Below are positions 1 to 7,622 of a DNA stretch of 15,045 nucleotides, one piece after another; the stretch's first letter is position 1; every line of letters starts with the position of its first letter. The stretch is taken from NCBI GenBank assembly GCA_900128565.1, contig LT636128.1, positions 1 to 15,045 of the forward strand, in the 5' to 3' direction. The notes beneath the pieces were generated by a model. The model saw only the letters and a list, made by a program, of their open reading frames with translations. It had not been told where the DNA came from and searched no databases. This stretch comes from Stramenopiles sp. TOSAG23-6 (taxonomy: Eukaryota > Sar). A program made the translations under genes and the position numbers.

Positions 1-89
1 AATATTTCAAAAAAAAAAAACTTAAATTTGTTAGGTACAAAATTTCGTACGAAAACAAAAAATCAAACATTGGAAGTGAAAACGAACAC
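1..89 (-). other. Intron 1 of the desaturase-like gene (3' end outside window)
   Basis: On the minus strand the sequence switches from conserved coding to AT-rich sequence at a GTGTTC donor (89-84), phase 1. The intron body carries a T-rich 5' part, the palindrome TTCGTACGAA, the branch-point-like CCTAAC and a 12-T run. It is clearly related to the carboxypeptidase intron at 8281-8372, with one 26-nt block identical. The 3' splice site is not in the window. The open frame continues to position 31 only because the intron's first in-frame stop comes late. Confidence 0.75.
30..55 (-). repeat. Intron-borne dispersed repeat, copy A
   Basis: These 26 nt, read on the minus strand, are identical to 8313-8338 on the plus strand. 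The block begins with four T, contains the 10-nt palindrome TTCGTACGAA and ends with GTACCTAAC. Both copies are in the sense orientation of their host gene and both lie inside introns. A T-run followed by GAAATATT comes after the block in both copies. A chance match of this length in 15 kb is negligible. Confidence 0.85.
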
Positions 90-618
90 GATAAGGACTA
101 AGCTGTCGGTGGTGGTGTTTGTGTATCCATGGATAGAGCTTCGGAATGTGTAAAGTACGATGAAAAGGCACATAAACTAAATCATACATTCCATATAATA
201 CAATACATTGTACAAATGATGCAAATATTACAGGTAAGGTAGGTAATATTTTCCATGAAATTCTTTCTCCGCCACTAAGACCCAGTGGAGAAAAACTAGA
301 GCCACGAAAGTACCTCAAAGTATGCAATACGTAAAAAACTGTTATCACACAGCGATTCACTGTGACAAAGACATGGTCGTACCAATTCAATCTATCATCT
401 GTTAATAAGCGACCCTGTGGTTTAAGCTTTGAAAATCTAAACACAGTGTGCCATATAAACTCGCTCGTAACTAAAACATCCAGAAATTTAAAACCCAGAA
501 ACACAACAACGCTGAGGGCAACTGGCAGTACATCAGATGGGATAGGAGAGATATCGTCAAAATGAGAGACGCTTAGTGCTAATCCGCCTTGTAAAATGAG
601 ATGATCCAACATCTGCAT
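90..618 (-). CDS. Fatty acid hydroxylase / sterol desaturase-like membrane protein, 5' exon (partial gene)
   Basis: This is the first exon of a membrane-bound di-iron oxygenase of the fatty acid hydroxylase/sterol desaturase superfamily, which acts on sterol or lipid substrates, usually in the ER. It begins at the ATG at 616-618. Hydrophobic stretches lie near residues 30-52, 85-100 and 127-150. The diagnostic region is at residues 153-170, where HRTLH is followed by LYPWIHKHHH. These match the HxxxH and HxxHH iron-ligand boxes and the LYxxIHKxHH pattern of the family. After SPY the reading frame loses family character, and a GT donor lies at 89-88 (phase 1, splitting an Arg codon). The remaining His box and C-terminus should lie beyond the left edge. 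The exact substrate cannot be told from this fragment. It is divergently arranged with the Cys-rich surface protein gene. The family call is firm; the subfamily is unknown. Confidence 0.8.
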
Positions 619-858
619 ATTTCAATTTCAAATACCAAAGGCCACAACACACAAGAAAAAGATGAGTTTCTCAAACTGTTCAAACTATAGAGTAGAGTTG
701 GAGTCACTGGAGTGACTGGACGTCACGTCGTGCAGAATCAATCACTCATTTAAATTAATAAATTAATAAATTCGAGCAGCTGCGCACGAATGCCGCACGA
801 ATCGAAATATCTAATTATACAACTCGCTCTCTGAATCTGAAAAACCATTTTTACGAAG
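619..858. promoter_or_regulatory. Divergent intergenic region with a perfect inverted repeat
   Basis: This 240-bp spacer separates two divergently transcribed genes and must hold both promoters. At 702-717 the arms AGTCACT and AGTGACT flank a GG centre, a perfect 7-bp inverted repeat. It is followed at 719-728 by GACGTCACGT, which resembles bZIP/CRE-type half sites. A short TTAATAAA-type simple repeat occupies about 752-772. The regulatory role is inferred from position only. Confidence 0.45.
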
Positions 859-924
859 ATGAAGTGGATGTCGCGAATTGTTAGCGACGCAAGTGCATGC
901 AAGATGAAGTGGATGTCGCGAATT
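856..924 (+). repeat. Direct repeat duplicating the start codon region
   Basis: A 24-bp unit at 856-879 is repeated perfectly at 901-924, 45 bp apart and therefore in the same frame. Each copy holds AAG-ATG and encodes MKWMSRI. The surface protein gene thus has two equivalent in-frame start contexts, at 859 and 904. Confidence 0.9.
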
Positions 925-3672
925 ATTTTCATGGCTTTGTTTTTGCAAAATCACGCAAATGGGTACAAAATCAACTGTAAAGGAAGCAAAGTAAGGCTAA
1001 GCGCTGGATGTTATGTGCCATATGATATACCATTCGGTGACAATAGTCATATCAGAACAAACATGTCGCTCTCAACGCAAGAAGAGTGCAGGGATTGGTG
1101 TGAGATCGCATGGTCGCAAGGACCCGGAAACCTCGACGAGGCTATATGGGAAACGCATTGTTGTGTATGGACTGGAAGTTCTAGATGCAAATTCTATGTA
1201 GGTGGTTACATTCGTCTGCTAGATAATGGGGGGGCAGACGCAGTCGCTTGCCAAAGGGACCTTGATGAGGACGGCACTGTAGATAATATCGATACCGATG
1301 ACGATGGTGACTCAAAATTAGATACTGACGAGCTTGCAAATATTGTCAAGGTATTTTATCTAGATAGTGATTGGGGAAAGAAATGTACAAAGCATGAGGA
1401 TTGTGTTAATAGATGTTATAATGGTAATGGAGACAATTGCAGTGGGAACTCTGCTGAATGTGCCTGTGGCTCACATCGAGGAACAACGATTATAACGGGA
1501 GAATTTAATGGATTATTACCAAATACTGAATATACTATGACATTTGAACCATTGATGAGCGACATGGAACATGGAAACAGTAAGGAAAAAGTTTCATATA
1601 TTAAAATTAACGGAGTAGAACAAACTGGCGGTGTTGGTTGTAAGCCTTCAAGTATAGTTAGAGATTATGATTGCTTTTTCAGGTCATGTCACAAAGGGAC
1701 AATCAATAACGGAACAGCATTTGATCCATTTCCCGCAGTGTCTGACGCAAATGGGAAAATAACCATTGAAGTCGAATTTAATCAGACAGGTTGGGACTGC
1801 GATTGTAACAAAAATACTAACGAATGTTTGCCAAATGGCACTAATTATTACTACAAGAAATTAACGTTTCCCAATGATCAAATTATTGTAGAAGCACCTG
1901 TTAACTATACTTCAATCGAAGCAGCAATTCGTGTGACCGCCATGCTGAAAACAACGAACCCAAAATATGGAGTATCACCTGTGACTCATTCAAGAAAAGT
2001 AGCAACAAAGGATGATAATGTGTGCGATGCGGGTACAGAATTCTATGGCCCAAAATGTGAGGCTTGTACATGCAATGGAAGTGCTTGTTCTGGTGGGGTA
2101 TCTGGTGATGGTAGCTGTTCATGTCCACCTTTGGGAACATACACAGCTGAATGCACTCCCTGTATAGCAGTACCAGGCTGTACACCTGGAAAGACAATGT
2201 GTACTAATAATACAGATGAAACATGTACTGAATGTATTGATGTGAACCATACAGGTGATAAATGTGATTGTAAAAAAGGTTATTATGCAAATGGAAATGC
2301 TTGTGTCCTATGTACAACTATAAAAGATTGTGAAGATGGGTCTACATTGTGTACTAATTCAAACAACCAAACATGTTCAAAGTGTCGTTTCGGTGATGTG
2401 TCTACAACAACATCTAATTGTCTTGCCGTTGCTGGTTATTATAAAGATGCAAATAGTATTAAAAAGTGTCCTTTAGGCACATACAAAGCAGGCGATGGCG
2501 ATGCTCAAGCATTGTGCCTTAACTGTGCAAGTAATTATGTCACTCTTAGTGAAGGTTCTACATCTAGTGCGCATTGTAAAGCTGCATCTGGATACTATGT
2601 GGCTAATAATGGTCAAGTCACTGCTTGTGCTGCTGATACGTATAAAACGGGAGTTGGTAATGACCTCGCAGATTGTGTAAACTGTCCTTTAAATACTAGC
2701 ACAAAAAATACGGGTTCCACTGCAAGCGCTGATTGTGTACCAAATGCGGGTTATTATAAAGATAACACTGGTAAAATAAAGCAATGCGCTACTATAACCA
2801 ATTGTGCGAATGGTAAAACTACTTGCATGTCTGCAATTGATCAATTGTGTAGCGAATGTGCTAGTGTAACAGTAGGGACGTTAATCCTCACAAACGGGCG
2901 GTGCGAGATTGACACCGATAATGACGGTGAAATAGATTCTACAGATAAAGACGATGATGGTGACGGGATTGATGATGACATTGATTCAGCGCCCTTGAAA
3001 CCCGACGCTGATAATGATGGTGTTTGTGATGGCTCTGTAAGTGTAAAGAAGAAGGATGGGGCATTTATTTGTTGCGGTAAAGGCAACTATGGCATTCTTT
3101 GTGATAAGCAATGCCCAGGAAGTAATGCAAAAACTTGTAACGGCAAGGGTATGTGTAACGATGGCATCGACGGAGATGGGAAATGTACATGTGATAAGGA
3201 TTATATTGGTGTCAGCTGTCAGACAGAAGTGAAGCCTGATACAAATACAAACCATACACCAAAGATACCAGATGCACCAAAACAAGACAAAAATGATGCA
3301 AATGATAATACAAAAGACAAACCTCCTAAATTAGAAGAAGAGAAAGGAGAGAAAGGTGAGGTTGTGGAAGACAAAAGTAATGTTAGTAAGGATTCCAATA
3401 ACTTGTTAATGATTATTTTGGTTACTGCAGGTGTGTTATTATTAATAGCATTAGCGCTCTACTACCGCTTAATTAGAGGTATTAGAAAGCCAGGTGTTGT
3501 AGGTGGAGGACATCGAGCCACCAGTCGGTTTGCGATTTTTTTTGGACGATCAAGAAAGTCCAAAGAAGATAGCATACAAGATGTGGAAAATGGCAACGAT
3601 GCCGGTGCAATGGCTGTAGCCCAACCTGTAGACTTTCTTGGCACAACAAGTAATACAAGTGCTGCTTTATAA
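859..3672 (+). CDS. Cys-rich, Ca-binding-repeat, single-pass membrane surface protein
   Basis: Predicted type I membrane protein of 937 aa, or 922 aa if the second start at 904 is used. The second start places a hydrophobic IIFMALFL stretch close to the N-terminus, a better signal peptide. Domains in order: a Cys-containing N-terminal region (about 40-130); an Asp-rich DxDxDGxxD segment like thrombospondin type-3 Ca-binding repeats (134-159); a beta-rich region with several N-glycosylation sequons (about 210-345); a long run of CxxC and GYY/GTY Cys repeats resembling growth-factor-receptor/GCC2-GCC3 ephrin-receptor-like modules (about 390-680); a second Asp-rich Ca-binding segment (685-727); an EGF-like Cys cluster (about 739-790); a charged Lys/Glu/Asp stalk (793-845); a transmembrane helix (849-871); and a basic cytosolic tail of about 66 aa with RSRKSK. 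This suggests adhesion or environmental sensing at the cell surface, but no ligand can be inferred. No intron is evident. AATAAA at 3671-3676 overlaps the stop. Confidence 0.85.
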   Translation: MKWMSRIVSDASACKMKWMSRIIFMALFLQNHANGYKINCKGSKVRLSAGCYVPYDIPFGDNSHIRTNMSLSTQEECRDWCEIAWSQGPGNLDEAIWETHCCVWTGSSRCKFYVGGYIRLLDNGGADAVACQRDLDEDGTVDNIDTDDDGDSKLDTDELANIVKVFYLDSDWGKKCTKHEDCVNRCYNGNGDNCSGNSAECACGSHRGTTIITGEFNGLLPNTEYTMTFEPLMSDMEHGNSKEKVSYIKINGVEQTGGVGCKPSSIVRDYDCFFRSCHKGTINNGTAFDPFPAVSDANGKITIEVEFNQTGWDCDCNKNTNECLPNGTNYYYKKLTFPNDQIIVEAPVNYTSIEAAIRVTAMLKTTNPKYGVSPVTHSRKVATKDDNVCDAGTEFYGPKCEACTCNGSACSGGVSGDGSCSCPPLGTYTAECTPCIAVPGCTPGKTMCTNNTDETCTECIDVNHTGDKCDCKKGYYANGNACVLCTTIKDCEDGSTLCTNSNNQTCSKCRFGDVSTTTSNCLAVAGYYKDANSIKKCPLGTYKAGDGDAQALCLNCASNYVTLSEGSTSSAHCKAASGYYVANNGQVTACAADTYKTGVGNDLADCVNCPLNTSTKNTGSTASADCVPNAGYYKDNTGKIKQCATITNCANGKTTCMSAIDQLCSECASVTVGTLILTNGRCEIDTDNDGEIDSTDKDDDGDGIDDDIDSAPLKPDADNDGVCDGSVSVKKKDGAFICCGKGNYGILCDKQCPGSNAKTCNGKGMCNDGIDGDGKCTCDKDYIGVSCQTEVKPDTNTNHTPKIPDAPKQDKNDANDNTKDKPPKLEEEKGEKGEVVEDKSNVSKDSNNLLMIILVTAGVLLLIALALYYRLIRGIRKPGVVGGGHRATSRFAIFFGRSRKSKEDSIQDVENGNDAGAMAVAQPVDFLGTTSNTSAAL

Positions 3673-3914
3673 TAAAAGATATCTCTCTTACGCGTTTTTG
3701 ATGACATTTGTTCGAGATCTGATCGTCTCTCGTCGTGGTCAAAAAAAAAAAAAAAANTTTTTGACCAAAATACTGTAGTAGATTTCGTGTTCTGTTCCGG
3801 CCAAGTACTGCGCTTGGACACACGTCCACCGTTGTATAAATTTTATAGAACACATTGTTGATCGACAACTTTTACCTGTTTCAGTACACATTGCCCTAAT
3901 CCAAGCTTATCAAC
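3673..3914. other. Intergenic region between surface protein and glutaredoxin genes
   Basis: The 242-bp spacer contains the 3' end of the surface protein gene (AATAAA overlapping the stop), a CGAGA/TCTCG hairpin (3713-3717 with 3728-3732), and the A-run/T-run inverted repeat at 3736-3767. The rest is the presumed short promoter and leader of the glutaredoxin gene. No further gene is seen. Confidence 0.6.
3736..3767. repeat. Inverted repeat with A-run, N and T-run
   Basis: TGGTC followed by 16 A, one N, five T and GACCA forms a perfect inverted repeat of at least 10 bp arms around the undetermined base 3757. It may be a real 3'-UTR hairpin in which the homopolymer defeated sequencing, or a join between mirrored read or contig ends. 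Confidence 0.75.
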
Positions 3915-4367
3915 ATGTCATTCATCCGTTCTTCCAGAAGCCTTGCAGCCGGTATTACCCAACAGTTTCGAAGTCGTACACTTATTACCCGTAGTTTTTG
4001 TTCTCATGACGATTTCAAACCGCAGCGCAAAGCTCCAGTACTAGATGACGTTGCTTCTGTGAATACGTTTATCAAATCTGCAACGAAGGAAAACAAAGTT
4101 ATGGTATTCATGAAAGGAACTCCTGAACAACCGCAATGTGGTTTTAGTGGGCAAGTTGTCCGTATTCTACACGCTGAGGGTCAAGAATTTGCAAGCGCTA
4201 ACGTTTTAGAAGATCCGGCACTGAGAGAAGGTGTTAAAAAATATTCTGATTGGCCAACTGTACCACAGGTCTATATAAATGGGGAGTTCGTTGGTGGTTG
4301 TGATATTATGACGCAACTTTACAAGAGTGGGGAACTTGAAGAAATGCTTGCTGGTGAAAGTAAATAA
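3915..4367 (+). CDS. GRX5: Mitochondrial monothiol glutaredoxin (CGFS type, Grx5/GLRX5-like)
   Basis: Class II monothiol glutaredoxin of 150 aa. The family binds a [2Fe-2S] cluster with glutathione and passes it to recipient apoproteins in mitochondrial iron-sulfur cluster assembly. Residues 1 to about 35 are rich in Arg and Ser with almost no acid, typical of a mitochondrial presequence. The glutaredoxin domain covers about 48-148. It shows the [12 protein letters not shown] active-site stretch (Lys67, CGFS 75-78), the [18 protein letters not shown] glutathione-binding region (TVP 115-117, GGCD 127-130), and the expected total length. The ATG at 3915 is the first in frame. AATAAA (4363-4368) overlaps the stop codon, which implies a very short or unusual 3' UTR. 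The family call is firm; the mitochondrial site is inferred from the presequence. Confidence 0.95.
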   Translation: MSFIRSSRSLAAGITQQFRSRTLITRSFCSHDDFKPQRKAPVLDDVASVNTFIKSATKENKVMVFMKGTPEQPQCGFSGQVVRILHAEGQEFASANVLEDPALREGVKKYSDWPTVPQVYINGEFVGGCDIMTQLYKSGELEEMLAGESK

Positions 4368-4443
4368 ATGCATATTTGTAGTCTATATTTTTACTACAAC
4401 ATGAAAACCCTAACCCTAGGAGAAAGTAAATAAATGCATATTT
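4356..4443 (+). repeat. Duplication of the glutaredoxin gene's 3' end, with telomere-like repeat
   Basis: A 22-bp unit at 4356-4377, covering the last codons, the stop codon and AATAAA of the glutaredoxin gene, recurs perfectly at 4422-4443. Just before the second copy lies CCCTAACCCTA (4408-4418), almost two units of the TTAGGG-type telomere repeat in reverse. The 66-bp offset suggests a small tandem duplication, perhaps formed during break repair. Confidence 0.8.
4376..4399 (+). other. 3' hairpin after glutaredoxin stop
   Basis: TTGTAGT (4376-4382) pairs perfectly with ACTACAA (4393-4399) around a 10-nt AT-rich loop, starting 9 nt after the stop codon. It belongs to a set of post-stop hairpins in this window. 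A role in 3'-end formation or mRNA stability is inference. Confidence 0.5.
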
Positions 4444-4526
4444 CAAATACGTGTCAAATGACAGTCCGATAATTTTGCTATCTAGTAGACACTAATCACT
4501 AATAAATATAACATTGTAACAAACTC

Positions 4527-4543
4527 TTCTTCGAAGAATCTTC
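4527..4543. promoter_or_regulatory. Palindrome / heat-shock-element-like site upstream of protease
   Basis: TTCTTCGAAGAA (4527-4538) is a perfect 12-bp palindrome, followed by TCTTC so that GAA and TTC are spaced by two bases as in a heat-shock element. It lies 42 bp before the protease ATG, so it could be in the promoter or the 5' leader. The function is inference. Confidence 0.3.
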
Positions 4544-4584
4544 ATTGTGTTTTCTTTTTATTCTTCAAGGTAAGAAATAAAAAG

Positions 4585-5959
4585 ATGCTCACTTCACTTA
4601 TTTTTCTTACACTTGTTGCGGCTGCATACTCTTACAATGCATGCAACCTCGATGGTCCGTATGAGACACTTTATCAACGTTTCGAGTGCTTCAAGACTAC
4701 GTTTAATAAAGTGTATAATGCTGAAGAAGAAGACCGCGCCCGTGCAGCCTTCGCTTTAAGCGATAACTTTATCAATAAAGTTAACTCCAGAGGATTAAGT
4801 TACAATCTTGCCCATAATGAATTCTCAGATATGTTAAATTCGGATTTCCTTTCCACCTACACCGGTGGTTACGTACAAAAAGGCCTACGCTATAAAACAG
4901 AGCCCTTCGTTGCAGGATATGGTAGTCCTGTTGATGAGTTGGATTGGGTTTCCAGAGGAGCTGTCACTCCTGTAAAGAACCAGGGTACTTGTGGTAGTTG
5001 TTGGACATTTGCTACTACTGGCTCGTAATTCGTATACATTATAACCAAAATCAATTATACTCAAATGATCTCATTGTTTCTTTACTTGAAATAAGTTGCT
5101 ATATTGTTCATATTATATCATCGAAGGTGCTCTATTTCGGGAAACTGGAAAACTTGAAAGTTTATCTGAGCAAATGATTGTTGACTGTGACTCTTCGGAT
5201 GGATGTCATGTATTTAAATTTCCTGAAATGAATCCTTTGTGTATTTGTCTCTCTTTCCACATTGTAATCCTAATTTTATCATAATATATTCGACATTTTT
5301 ATACATTATAGGGAGGTACATACCAACAAGCTTTTTCGTATATTCAAAGAAATGGGCTTTGTAAAGAAAGTGATGACCAATATTTGGGTAGAGATGAAAC
5401 TTGTAAGCATCAGTGTCGTCCAGAAGTTGTGCTTAAGTCGTGGACAAATGTTCCTAGTATGGACGAAGAATCCCTTAAAGTAGCTGTCTCTCATGCTCCC
5501 GTTGCTGTAGCTATTCAGGCAAATACTTATGCTTTTCAACATTACTACTCTGGTGTTTTTCGCGGTGATTGTGGTACACAACTCGATCATGCAGTTCTTA
5601 TTGTTGGGTATGGTACACTTAACGGTGTTGATTACTGGAAAGTAAAGAATTCGTGGGGAACTTCTTGGGGAGATGATGGTTATATCCTTATTGAACGTGG
5701 TACAAATAAGTGCGGTATTGCAATGGATCCTTCATTCCCTACTGGAGTTTCACTTTTTAAAGGACATTTCACCCCATGTCCAACTATGCAAAAAATACCT
5801 GGATCTAGTAGCTGGTGGTCATGTGTGTTACATAGACATGTCGTTCGTGATGGAGATGCTTGTAGATGTGCTGACGGATATCAATATAAATCAAGTGAAT
5901 GCGTTCCTTGTGGTGGTCTTGACCAGTATCAAGAATTTCCTGTAAAAACAACTGCTTGA
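4585..5959 (+). CDS. Papain-family (C1A) cysteine protease preproenzyme, three exons
   Basis: Secreted or lysosomal cathepsin L-like endopeptidase. Join of 4585-5024, 5119-5209 and 5312-5959, giving 392 aa. Residues 1 to about 17 are a signal peptide. An I29-type inhibitory propeptide follows (about 26-90, with the NEFSDM stretch). The mature domain begins near residue 115. It has the oxyanion-hole Gln133, catalytic Cys139 (CGSCW), GCHGG spanning the second splice junction, His270 ([12 protein letters not shown]) and Asn290 (VKNSWG). After the catalytic domain comes a tail of about 65 residues with six Cys, two Trp and a CRCADGY...CVPC cluster, possibly a small EGF- or granulin-like module. 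Intron 2 is canonical. Intron 1 has no frame-compatible AG, so the first junction rests on homology (G-S-I-E-G is expected there). A pseudogene with a damaged acceptor is possible but less likely, because all catalytic residues and frames are intact. Confidence 0.88.
5025..5118 (+). other. Protease intron 1, apparently lacking a 3' AG
   Basis: The conserved helix after the catalytic Cys is cut right after ATTGS by GTAATT and resumes at IEGALF (codon at 5120). The proposed 94-nt intron ends in TTCATATTATAT. The only nearby AG, at 5094-5095, would be out of phase with the GT donor. The boundary could move by about one base without changing the Ser-Ile junction. The 3' end resembles that of the carboxypeptidase intron. 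Confidence 0.6.
5210..5311 (+). other. Protease intron 2, canonical GT-AG
   Basis: This 102-nt intron starts GTATTT and ends ACATTATAG, phase 0. It joins DGCH to GGTYQQAF to restore the papain-family CxGG motif. A branch-point-like CCTAAT sits inside. It serves as an internal control showing that ordinary AG acceptors are used in the same gene. Confidence 0.85.
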
Positions 5960-6205
5960 ATGTAACAGTGAAAGAATATTATCCCCAGTATTTCTGGGGA
6001 AATAATAGTAAAAGAATCTTTCGTAACTTGTATTATTTCTTTGAAAAACGAATTTGGGCTAGAAGCCCATAACAGCGAAAGAATACGCTCCCCTGTGTTT
6101 TGTGGGAGAAGTAACCAACTTGCAATAAAAGAAAATTTCGCACCTTTCGGCTTGAGTTGTTTTTTTATAAATAATTAGATTGAACTTTATAACATTTAAA
6201 ACCTG
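5960..6205. other. Convergent 3' region with repeated GAAAGAAT-hairpin units
   Basis: This 246-bp spacer lies between the tails of the protease (+) and carrier (-) genes. TAACAG(T/C)GAAAGAATA occurs at 5963-5979 and 6069-6085, each followed by a C-rich/G-rich hairpin. The first is ATTATCCCCAG paired with CTGGGGAAATAAT (5978-6006, two-base bulge). The second is CTCCC paired with GGGAG (6088-6108). A third stem, TGGGCT-AGA-AGCCCA, is at 6055-6069. A weaker AAAAGAAT copy is at 6010-6017. The stems differ in sequence but keep pairing. An AATAAA is at about 6124. Confidence 0.65.
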
Positions 6206-7138
6206 CTAAAATGAGTCAAGGCCAAACACACGCCGTGCTTGTTCAAACGTCAAGAAAAATATTAAAGACCATGGGGCCATTCTCATCCAAGTAGGAAACC
6301 AACCTTTATATAGTGCCATAAACCCTTCCTGTGATACAGTTTTCTTCAGACAATCAAAAGAACTATGATATAGAACACCGCGACCGGTCTTTGGATCTGT
6401 AGGTTGATTCATTATACGTGTTTTAATAACGTCAGATGGAGCCCCTAAAGTAGCAGCAACTACACCAGATATTCCTGATGCTAAAGTATGAACAATGGCA
6501 TTGTCAGGCAAGTCTGTTTCTCGTAAAATAAACTGCTTTGAAGCGTCGTACGTAGTCAAATCACCCATTTGTACTAACGCTGCTCTCTGGCAATTTGGAA
6601 CCCAGCCTTTCCACAAACCGCGCATTCCACCTCTTCGATAGATTGATTTAAACGCGTCGATTGTACCAGAGTATCGAGGAGTTGCTAGTTTTCCATCTAG
6701 TTGTAGCTGAACTTTCACAAGATCCGTCGGGGACGCAAAAAACTGTCCCATCGCACCAGCGCACATACCAGCAAGGAGACCCTTCCACAGAGGAAACGAA
6801 CCATCTATATTTTTCCCAAAAACTTTATCACGTAAAACTTCGTATGACATTACACGAAACCCTGAGTAAATGCAATGTCTAAGACATGCTGGACTTAAGC
6901 CCCGGTATAAACGCAGCATCCCCTCTTCACGAAAAATCCCAACACCAGTGGCAAAAAAACCACGATATTTGGGTTGTGAAATTAACGCTTGTCTTCTGTT
7001 GACAACTTCACCCTGTGCTTGAAGTCGCGTTTTAATGATATCAAATGGAAATGTCGATATTTCGGCAACGCAAGCAGCAACAGAAGACAACATATACGTA
7101 GTAGCAAATCTACCCGACTTATCCTGTCCGCGAGTCAT
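6206..7138 (-). CDS. UCP4: Mitochondrial carrier, uncoupling-protein UCP4-like (SLC25 family)
   Basis: Inner-mitochondrial-membrane carrier of 310 aa, the usual SLC25 length, with no intron. Three Solcar repeats are present, each with the PxD/ExxK/R signature: [10 protein letters not shown] (Pro31, Asp33, Lys36), [11 protein letters not shown] (Pro137, Asp139, Lys142) and [11 protein letters not shown] (Pro234, Asp236, Lys239). UCP4 (SLC25A27) resemblance is strong across the whole chain, notably in RGLSPA..RH..YSG.R, the GQF.[9 protein letters not shown] stretch, the [23 protein letters not shown] segment and the C-terminal [18 protein letters not shown]. The relatives move protons or small dicarboxylates/anions; the actual substrate here cannot be inferred. 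It is convergent with the protease and divergent from the carboxypeptidase gene. Confidence 0.92.
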   Translation of the reverse strand: [310 protein letters not shown]

Positions 7139-7622
7139 ATCAAAAACACAGCGGAAAGAGAAATCGTTGAATTAGTTAATAACAGAGTGCTTAGTATTTC
7201 TTAGGTTTTGTCTAAGGTCTTCTCAATAAAGAAGCAAGGAAGGTAGATGATAATACCAGTATCAAATTCAGATTCTACGACAATCATCCAACATCCGAAG
7301 ATCTAGTAGATATGAAATCATAATGATGTCCACCCAACACTGGTAAACTGAGATAATCAGTTCAAGTTTTGTTGTTCAGCAAGACTCTTTTGGTACACTT
7401 CGACTTGTACACGTCGACCCTTCTTCAAAAAAAAAGTTGAGAGTCGAATTTCAAATTTAAATTCGAATTTTGGAATTTATTCGTCGTGTAAATTGAGACT
7501 CACACAACAATTTCCTTTAATTTTGCATTATTATTGATACACGATTAGATGATTAGATTACTCTTTATTAGATTCTCAGTCTCGATGAATAATTATCTTA
7601 TGCCGCTGTAGTGGGTAGCGTA
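7139..7622. promoter_or_regulatory. Divergent promoter region between UCP4-like and carboxypeptidase genes
   Basis: The 484-bp AT-rich spacer contains no credible gene. It carries two inverted repeats: TCGAC/GTCGA arms at 7400-7417 around TTGTACAC, and CGAATTT/AAATTCG arms at 7445-7465 around a 7-nt loop. These are candidate binding sites or leader hairpins. A bidirectional promoter function follows from the gene orientation only. Confidence 0.4.

Noticed and set aside
1901-3285. Several minus-strand open frames opposite the surface protein gene
   Set aside because: They are shadows of the Cys-rich coding strand, with no recognisable domains.
4408-4418. True telomere or chromosome end
   Set aside because: Fewer than two repeat units are present and genes continue on both sides, so at most an interstitial scar.
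5025-5095. AG at 5094-5095 as the acceptor of protease intron 1
   Set aside because: The phase does not match the GT donor at 5025. Forcing it would insert about eight extra residues into the conserved catalytic helix.
7611-7622. GTG start of the carboxypeptidase
   Set aside because: The in-frame ATG at 7623 gives a complete signal peptide.
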